DNA from: Campylobacteraceae bacterium
Lineage (GTDB): Bacteria > Campylobacterota > Campylobacteria > Campylobacterales > Sulfurovaceae
Direction of reading: 5' to 3'
Length of the DNA: 10,888 nt
Assembly: GCA_026985655.1 (NCBI GenBank)
Contig: JALSQB010000127.1
Coordinates: 1-10,888, forward strand
The notes below the pieces were generated by a model. It was not told the origin of the DNA. It saw only the letters and a list, made by a program, of their open reading frames with translations, and made no database searches. Both the position numbers and the translations under genes were made by a program. Below are positions 6,713 to 10,888 of this stretch, one piece after another (the stretch's first letter is position 1; each line of letters starts with the position of its first letter).

Positions 6713-7183
6713 TTATTTTTTCTCTTTTTTCTTTTTCTCTGGCCATACAGCAAGAGACTCATCTAAATCAGCATGTTCATTAAACATTAACAATGATTTA
6801 GGATTGGTAGGACAAACGTCCACACAAATGGCACACCCTTTACAGTGGTCATAGTCAATTCCTAACATCTGTTTGTCTCTTGATAAAATTGCTGAATCTG
6901 GACACCATACCCAACAATTTTGACAATCAATACAGATGTCTCTGTTAAAGATAGGTTTTTCAACTCTCCAAGAAGCAACGCTTCCCATGTAAGAGTTAAA
7001 TTCAGAATAAGTTCTCTCTTCTGATTTAAGTCCTGCAATGGCACTAGCATCTCCTTCAAAAGCAGGAAGAACGGACCCTTGATTAACTTCGTCCCAACCA
7101 ACTAAACCAGTACCAACGCCTAGCTCTAGTTTTCCTCTACTCTCAGTTCCACATAAATCTAAATCTTGTGCTTCTACAGACAT
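6713..7183 (-). CDS. porD: Pyruvate:ferredoxin/flavodoxin oxidoreductase, delta subunit (2x[4Fe-4S] ferredoxin-like)
   Basis: PorD passes electrons from the catalytic core to the external carrier. Two complete cluster motifs of the CxxCxxCxxxCP type are present: Cys84, 87, 90, 94 (CIDCQNCWVWCP) and Cys114, 117, 120, 124 (CKGCAICVDVCP). The 156-residue protein has about 75 residues before the ferredoxin domain. The conserved part of this extension (FNSYMGSVASWRVEKPIFN) is typical of PorD, while the first 60 residues, rich in Gly and acidic residues, look more variable. The C-terminus ends in a lysine-rich tail (KKKKEKK). The start follows AAAGGA, 12 bases after porG, and porA follows after 9 bases. 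The order gamma-delta-alpha-beta matches the four-subunit enzyme known from Helicobacter pylori. Confidence 0.94.
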   Translation of the reverse strand: MSVEAQDLDLCGTESRGKLELGVGTGLVGWDEVNQGSVLPAFEGDASAIAGLKSEERTYSEFNSYMGSVASWRVEKPIFNRDICIDCQNCWVWCPDSAILSRDKQMLGIDYDHCKGCAICVDVCPTNPKSLLMFNEHADLDESLAVWPEKKKKEKK

Positions 7184-7195
7184 AATAATCCTTTC

Positions 7196-7759
7196 TTAAT
7201 TAACTTCATTATATGCACGGGTAATGGCTGCCATGTTTCCATCAATAATTTTTTGAGGGAATTTAGCCAATACTCTTTTCATATTATCTAAAAAATAATC
7301 CAATTCAAACATACCTGAAACTTTTACAAAAGCACCAAGCATTGGTGAATTTGGAATAGAACGACCAATAGTATCTAATGATATTTGGACACAATCAAGT
7401 ACAAATACTCTATCTTCTTTACCTTTAAGAGCAGGAAGTCCAGCGATTAACTCCTCTTTACTAAGGTGTGTGGTGACAATATATTTTGTTGATTCTTTTT
7501 CATTTTCAACAATATTATCAGTAAATGCTAATGCAGGGTCAATCACCAATACAAAATCAGGGTTCATAAATTTCGCATGGTTAAAAATTTGCTCATCTGA
7601 AATTCTATTATAAGCTCTTAATGCAGCCCCTCTTTTTGCAGAACCGTACAGTGCAAAGGCTTGAACTTCTTTACCTGTGGTCGCTACAACATCTCCTAAA
7701 CCTTTGGCACCAGATACGGCACCTTGTCCAGCACGGCTATGCCATCTAATCTCTGTCAT
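7196..7759 (-). CDS. porG: Pyruvate:ferredoxin/flavodoxin oxidoreductase, gamma subunit
   Basis: This 187-residue protein is the gamma subunit (called PorC or PorG) and the first gene of the por operon. The signature RWHSRAGQGAVSGAKGLGDVV (5-25) is the gamma-domain glycine loop. AFALYGSAKRGAALRAYNRISD (35-56) and FVLVIDPAL are the other family features. RAGQG in place of GVGGQG separates it from the OorC homologue at 921-1481. The start at 7759 has AGGAG a few bases upstream, and the coding sequence ends 12 bases before porD. The gene lies directly behind a candidate promoter with a perfect inverted repeat, so operon control probably acts here. In characterised complexes the subunit helps hold the assembly and CoA site. 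Confidence 0.94.
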   Translation of the reverse strand: MTEIRWHSRAGQGAVSGAKGLGDVVATTGKEVQAFALYGSAKRGAALRAYNRISDEQIFNHAKFMNPDFVLVIDPALAFTDNIVENEKESTKYIVTTHLSKEELIAGLPALKGKEDRVFVLDCVQISLDTIGRSIPNSPMLGAFVKVSGMFELDYFLDNMKRVLAKFPQKIIDGNMAAITRAYNEVN

Positions 7760-7786
7760 GACTTCTCCTATTATTTATCTGTTAAT

Positions 7787-7807
7787 GAGGTATTGTAATC
7801 ATACCTC
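7787..7807. promoter_or_regulatory. Candidate por operator: 7+7 bp inverted repeat over the -10 box
   Basis: GAGGTAT (7787-7793) and ATACCTC (7801-7807) are perfect inverted copies with a 7-base spacer. On the minus strand the best -10 box for porG, TACAAT (7797 down to 7792), falls inside the repeat. Transcription would start near 7785, giving a leader of about 25 bases. A regulator bound here would block RNA polymerase, so repression is the simplest reading. Which regulator family is involved is unknown. A hairpin in the leader RNA is less likely if transcription starts inside the repeat. Confidence 0.5.
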
Positions 7808-8012
7808 TCTTAAATCATCTACTTTAGTTACAAAAAAACGCCATATTTTGATAGATGTATATATTCTATCCACTTATTGAATATTTTGAACATTTTTCAA
7901 TGAAATTTGAATTTTACTTTTATCATCTTCTACCTTTGTTGATGCTTGTTATATTATTTAAATTGTATGAATGCTTTTTATTTTTTTATTTTAACCCATA
8001 GTCTATTTCTGC

Positions 8013-8018
8013 TATAAT
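8013..8018 (+). promoter_or_regulatory. -10 box (TATAAT) of the HIT-family gene
   Basis: A perfect TATAAT within TGCTATAATTTTT lies 40 bases before the ATG at 8059. The upstream sequence is a T-rich block (TTTTTATTTTTTTATTTT) instead of a -35 hexamer, as is typical of Campylobacterota housekeeping promoters. AAAGGA (about 8047-8052) is the ribosome binding site. The promoter may also drive argD and the outer membrane protein gene. Confidence 0.72.
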
Positions 8019-8058
8019 TTTTAAAATACTTAAAACCCATAAGAATAAAGGATTTAAA

Positions 8059-8412
8059 ATGTGCATTTTTTGTAAAATAGTAAATAACGAGATACCAAGC
8101 AATAAACTGTTAGAAAATGATGACTTTATAGCATTTCATGATTTATACCCCAAAGCACCTGTGCATGTTTTGGTTATTCCTAAAGTACATGTAGAATGTT
8201 TCCAAGATGTTCAAGCTGAAATGATGGGAAAAATGACCACATTTATTCAAGAAGTAGCAACGCTCATAGGCATTGACAAATCAGGTTACAGGCTTATTAC
8301 CAACAACGGTGAAGACGGTGGACAAGAGGTTAAGCATCTTCATTTTCACCTTTTGGGTGGGGCAAAATTGCCTTTTGAACACTTAACTGACGAGACGCAT
8401 AAAAATTTGTAG
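8059..8412 (+). CDS. HIT-family (histidine triad, HINT-like) nucleotide-binding protein
   Basis: The 117-residue protein has the histidine triad HLHFHLLGG at residues 93-101 (His93, His95, His97). It begins with CIFCKIVNNEIPSNKLLENDDFIAFHD, typical of HINT proteins. Cys2 and Cys5 may form part of a zinc site as in some HINT members. HINT proteins are soluble nucleotide-binding enzymes that split AMP-lysine and similar phosphoramidates; the physiological substrate in bacteria is usually unclear. The start follows AAAGGA and a clear TATAAT. The C-terminus (PFEHLTDETHKNL) is not the form I would expect, and the TAG stop lies at the first bases of a MITE-like repeat, so the original end may have been altered by insertion. 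argD follows 79 bases downstream. Confidence 0.93.
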   Translation: MCIFCKIVNNEIPSNKLLENDDFIAFHDLYPKAPVHVLVIPKVHVECFQDVQAEMMGKMTTFIQEVATLIGIDKSGYRLITNNGEDGGQEVKHLHFHLLGGAKLPFEHLTDETHKNL

Positions 8413-8476
8413 GGTGTAATTTATTGCACCAAGTTTTTGTAAAAAATTATTATGTGGTGCAATGAATTGCACCCTA
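8410..8476. mobile_element. MITE-like (or REP-like) palindromic element of 67 bp between the HIT gene and argD
   Basis: The 22-base arms at 8410-8431 (TAGGGTGTAATTTATTGCAC plus CA) and 8455-8476 (TGGTGCAATGAATTGCACCC plus TA) are inverted copies. They differ at two positions, both of which would be G-U pairs in RNA. The right arm is itself a palindrome (GGTGCAA/TTGCACC around TGAA), and the left arm is a degenerate one. The spacer is AT-rich (8432-8454). The outermost bases are TA on both sides of GGGTG...CACCC, which could be a TA target duplication of the IS630/Tc1 type. No transposase is present. The left arm supplies the TAG stop of the HIT gene. Only one copy lies in this window, so its mobility is inference. 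Confidence 0.6.
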
Positions 8477-8491
8477 CCAAGGAAATTAAAA

Positions 8492-9676
8492 ATGACATTA
8501 GAACAATTAGATAAAAAGTATGGTTTACAAACCTACAACCGAGACTACACCAACTTTGTAAAAGGGGAAGGCTCAACGCTGTTTGCTGAAAATGGTGATG
8601 AATACATCGACTTTGCTTCAGGCATAGCTGTAAACTCTGTAGGACATAATAATCCTACTTTAGTCAAAGCGTTGCAAGAGCAAGTGGAGAAGATTATTCA
8701 TATCTCAAACTTACAAGTAATTGAGCCACAAGCTAAATTGGCAGAGAAAATCTGTACGTTAGCCAATTATGATGGAGCAATATTTTTTGCCAACTCTGGA
8801 GCAGAAGCGAATGAGGGAGCAATTAAGATTGCCCGTAAATATGGTGAAACTAAGTTTGAGAAAAAGCGTTACAAAGTTATTACTTTAGAACACTCTTTTC
8901 ACGGGCGAACCATTACCACGGTAAAAGCCACAGGACAAGAACACTTTCATACACCAAACTTTTCACCTTATCCTGATGGGTTTTCGTATGTGAATGGATT
9001 AGAGGCTGTTTATGAAAATATCGATGATGAAACGGTTGCTGTGATGATAGAACTGGTTCAAGGAGAGGGTGGGGTGCAACCCTTTGAAAAAGAGGCAATT
9101 CAAAAGCTAGAAAAACATCTAAAAGAAAAAGATATTTTACTCATTATCGATGAGGTGCAAACAGGGATTTACCGAACAGGGAAAATGTTGGCTTCAAATA
9201 TGTACGAGATAAGCCCAGATATTATTACTATGGCAAAAGGTCTTGGTGGTGGTGTGCCTATTGGGGCTGTACTAACCAAACACAAAGATGTTTTGGTTGC
9301 AGGTGATCACGGTTCAACCTTTGGGGGGAACTACTTAAGTACAAGAGCAGGTTTAGCTGTTTTAGAAGTTTTAAGCGACATGGATAAAAGTGGAAAATTA
9401 ACTGAAACTTTGGCATACTTTACCATTAAACTAAAAGAGATTGCTAATAAGTATCCAAATCTATTTACAGAGGAAGTTGGCTTAGGACTAATGCGAGGAC
9501 TTCGTGCTAAAGATAATGATACAATGAAAGCTGTCCTTTCTGCTTCTATGCAAAATAGATTAATTGTACTGCCAGCAGGGCGAAATACAGTGCGTTTTTT
9601 ACCTGCATTAACCATTACAGCTGATGAGATAGATGAAGGGTTTAAGCGTTTTGAAAAAGCTATTTCTTCTCTCTAG
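8492..9676 (+). CDS. argD: Acetylornithine aminotransferase (class III PLP aminotransferase)
   Basis: ArgD converts N-acetylglutamate 5-semialdehyde and glutamate to N2-acetylornithine and 2-oxoglutarate in arginine synthesis; many ArgD enzymes also act in lysine synthesis. I start at ATG 8492, giving 394 residues, because AAGGA (8479-8483) is well placed and the upstream ATG at 8462 lies inside the palindromic repeat. Visible motifs are NSGAEANE (101-108, phosphate binding), SFHGRT (135-140), IIDEVQTG (218-225, Asp220 to the pyridine nitrogen), TMAKGLGGG (246-254, Lys249 as Schiff-base lysine) and GSTFGGN (274-280). Late residues RFLPAL (368-373) are typical of ArgD. The length matches the family, and GABA or succinylornithine aminotransferase is less likely. 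The last 26 bases overlap the next gene. Confidence 0.92.
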   Translation: MTLEQLDKKYGLQTYNRDYTNFVKGEGSTLFAENGDEYIDFASGIAVNSVGHNNPTLVKALQEQVEKIIHISNLQVIEPQAKLAEKICTLANYDGAIFFANSGAEANEGAIKIARKYGETKFEKKRYKVITLEHSFHGRTITTVKATGQEHFHTPNFSPYPDGFSYVNGLEAVYENIDDETVAVMIELVQGEGGVQPFEKEAIQKLEKHLKEKDILLIIDEVQTGIYRTGKMLASNMYEISPDIITMAKGLGGGVPIGAVLTKHKDVLVAGDHGSTFGGNYLSTRAGLAVLEVLSDMDKSGKLTETLAYFTIKLKEIANKYPNLFTEEVGLGLMRGLRAKDNDTMKAVLSASMQNRLIVLPAGRNTVRFLPALTITADEIDEGFKRFEKAISSL

Positions 9677-10850
9677 TTTATTTGCTTCTATGTTGGTGGC
9701 AGAAAATGAATTGAGTGATATTCTCTCACAAGATAAAAGTTCGCTTTTAAAGTACCAAGATGAACAAAATAGTGTTCAGAGTCATAAATTAGAGAATAGC
9801 TGGATAAACCCTATTGTTTTACAGTACGCCAAAAACTACTCAACACAGTTTGGTCGTACCATTGACACACAACAGTTTATTGTCTCGGTTGATCAACCCA
9901 TTTTTAAAATGGGGGGAATTTGGTCTGCCATTAAATATGCTAAAGCCTTAGGAAAAGCCAATGCTTTAGATATTGAACTGCAAAAACGTCAGCTCATTTC
10001 ACAAGCTTTGACTATTTTATATAATCTAAAAAAAGCCAAATTGCAACTTCAGAAATTAGACTTTAGTATTAAAAATGACAATTTAGAGATAGAGATACAA
10101 AAAGAGTCTTATGAAAATGGCTTAAGCAACCGAACACTCTATGACCAAGCATTGCTTAAACGTAATCAAGAGACAACGTCTAAATTAGAAATCGAACTCA
10201 ATATTGCTAAACTTGAAAATGATTTTTCATTGTTAAGCGACCATAACCCTTACGCTTTAAGCCTTCCAAACTTTGGTATGATAGAGCAAGAGCGTTACAT
10301 GAACGAACAGTTAGAACTTCAACGTGACACTTTTAGAGTGAAAGAGAAAAAAGAGAACAAATACATGACCCTTACGAAGTATTTGCCTGAAATCTCCATT
10401 AACGGACGCTACACCGATGAAGATTTAAATCCCCTCTTTGCAGGCCCTAATTCAAGCATTAAAAAACAATATTTTAACTATGGTTTTAAAGTAACCTTGC
10501 CCATTAATATTAACAGTTTTGATGATATTCAAAATGCCAAAATAGACTATTTAAATGCCAAAGTAGCATTAAATGAGAAGAAAAAAACCGTTGCGAACAA
10601 CTTCAAATTGGCTCAAAAGCGTTTAGCCATTATTGACAAAAAAATCGCCCTCTCAAAAGATGACATGAGACATTACGAAAGTATGTTAGGAACAGCCCAA
10701 GATTTAGAAGCCGTAGGTGACAAAACCTCCTTAGACACACAAATAGTAGCGAACAATGTCAAAGTAAGAGCGTTAGACCAAGAGATATATAAGATAGATG
10801 CCCAACTAGAGCTTATGGGGCTTTATGTTAATGTTTCGGATGCGATGTAG
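9651..10850 (+). CDS. TolC-family outer membrane protein
   Basis: This is a TolC/OEP-family protein, the outer membrane channel of export or efflux systems. I favour a TTG start at 9651 (399 residues), because it gives the classic signal peptide MKKLFLLSSLFASMLVA with likely cleavage before ENE, and AAGGG lies 10 bases upstream. An ATG at 9633 (405 residues) is the alternative but has no clear ribosome binding site. The mature part shows long alpha-helical, Gln/Lys/Leu-rich stretches, interrupted by beta segments at FIVSVDQPIFKMGGIWSAIK (with the ATG numbering about 83-102) and YFNYGFKVTLPININ (about 280-294). This is the two-repeat helix-barrel layout of the family. At about 400 residues it is near the short end. 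No inner-membrane pump or adaptor gene follows in the window, so the transported substrate is unknown. The gene overlaps argD by 26 bases and is probably co-transcribed. Confidence 0.85.
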   Translation: MKKLFLLSSLFASMLVAENELSDILSQDKSSLLKYQDEQNSVQSHKLENSWINPIVLQYAKNYSTQFGRTIDTQQFIVSVDQPIFKMGGIWSAIKYAKALGKANALDIELQKRQLISQALTILYNLKKAKLQLQKLDFSIKNDNLEIEIQKESYENGLSNRTLYDQALLKRNQETTSKLEIELNIAKLENDFSLLSDHNPYALSLPNFGMIEQERYMNEQLELQRDTFRVKEKKENKYMTLTKYLPEISINGRYTDEDLNPLFAGPNSSIKKQYFNYGFKVTLPININSFDDIQNAKIDYLNAKVALNEKKKTVANNFKLAQKRLAIIDKKIALSKDDMRHYESMLGTAQDLEAVGDKTSLDTQIVANNVKVRALDQEIYKIDAQLELMGLYVNVSDAM

Positions 10851-10888
10851 ATTAATCGAGATGAGATTATTGACGCGTTAGATTTTTT
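10851..10888 (+). CDS. Possible start of a further gene (nitroreductase-like N-terminus?), cut by the window end
   Basis: Directly after the TAG of the outer membrane protein gene, the same frame reads INRDEIIDALDF to the window end. That resembles the N-terminus of NAD(P)H nitroreductase-family proteins of Campylobacterota as I remember them (MN.EEI..AL.FR.ACK). No ATG, GTG or TTG begins this frame; its first codon is ATT, a rare start. The other frames meet stops. With only 12 residues visible this is a weak call, and it may be chance or a gene that has lost its start. Confidence 0.25.
   Translation, partial: MNRDEIIDALDF

Larger units (their letters stand above)
7760..8058. other. Divergent intergenic region between porG and the HIT-family gene
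   Basis: This stretch of 299 bases is very AT-rich and carries no credible gene. On the left are the por ribosome binding site, the candidate -10 and an inverted repeat (7787-7807). On the right is the HIT gene promoter (TATAAT, 8013-8018) behind a long T-rich tract (7976-7992). The middle (7830-7965) holds several AT-rich stretches, including TATATT at 7950, but nothing I can assign. Confidence 0.7.

Noticed and set aside
7940..7960. A second promoter (TATATT at 7950-7955) upstream of the HIT gene
   Set aside because: Such hexamers are expected by chance in this AT-rich stretch, and the TATAAT at 8013 is better placed.
7967..8017. A 16-codon hydrophobic reading frame (MNAFYFFILTHSLFLL) before the HIT gene
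   Set aside because: It has no ribosome binding site, lies in the T-rich promoter upstream tract and ends inside the TATAAT. Its hydrophobicity follows from base composition.
8424..8453. A promoter for argD inside the repeat (TTGCAC, 18 bases, TATTAT)
   Set aside because: The hexamers match poorly and the region is AT-rich by nature; I cannot separate this from chance.
8913..9615. Open frames on the minus strand inside argD
   Set aside because: They are shadows of the conserved aminotransferase reading frame with no recognisable protein features.
1..10888. A defence system, prophage, CRISPR array or other new multi-gene system
   Set aside because: The genes are core metabolism plus single unrelated proteins. 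There are no spaced repeats, nucleases, transposases or phage proteins, and an ankyrin gene alone is not evidence of such a system.

Overview
The window looks like chromosomal core-metabolism DNA from a member of the Campylobacterota (the former Epsilonproteobacteria). The DNA is AT-rich, and its promoters have clear TATAAT-like -10 boxes behind T-rich upstream sequence, without a good -35. The four-subunit pyruvate oxidoreductase order (gamma, delta, alpha, beta) is the one I recall from Helicobacter, and it sits beside a separate 2-oxoglutarate oxidoreductase. Carrying both enzymes would suit a Sulfurimonas/Sulfurovum/Arcobacter-like organism, possibly one fixing CO2 by the reductive TCA cycle. 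That placement is inference; no rRNA or species marker is present.

Layout. At 1-1481 is the 3' end of a 2-oxoglutarate:acceptor oxidoreductase operon (end of oorA, then oorB and oorC), closed by a strong hairpin terminator. A small acidic protein gene of unknown function follows (1649-1948). It converges with, and overlaps by 17 bases, a minus-strand molybdopterin oxidoreductase gene (1932-3722). The two stop codons lie in a perfect small palindrome. A divergent promoter region then leads to an ankyrin-repeat gene (3859-4488). That gene converges on the pyruvate oxidoreductase operon, which reads leftward from 7759 to 4509 (porG-porD-porA-porB). A bidirectional terminator lies between the two. 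Upstream of porG a 7+7 bp inverted repeat covers the best -10 box and is a candidate operator.

From 8013 the + strand carries a HIT-family protein gene, a short MITE-like repeat with long inverted arms flanked by TA, argD (acetylornithine aminotransferase) and a TolC-family outer membrane protein gene whose 5' end lies inside argD. The last 38 bases may begin a further gene.

How the genes fit together: OOR and POR are related ferredoxin- or flavodoxin-linked, thiamine-diphosphate enzymes. They interconvert 2-oxoglutarate/succinyl-CoA and pyruvate/acetyl-CoA. 2-Oxoglutarate connects to glutamate and so to ArgD. The molybdo-enzyme is probably another cytoplasmic redox enzyme with an unknown substrate.

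I see no tRNA, rRNA, CRISPR array, transposase, phage gene or defence system. I did not find a convincing new biological system. The most interesting items are the repeat between the HIT gene and argD, the por operator candidate, the palindromic convergent stop codons and the acidic insert in the molybdo-enzyme.
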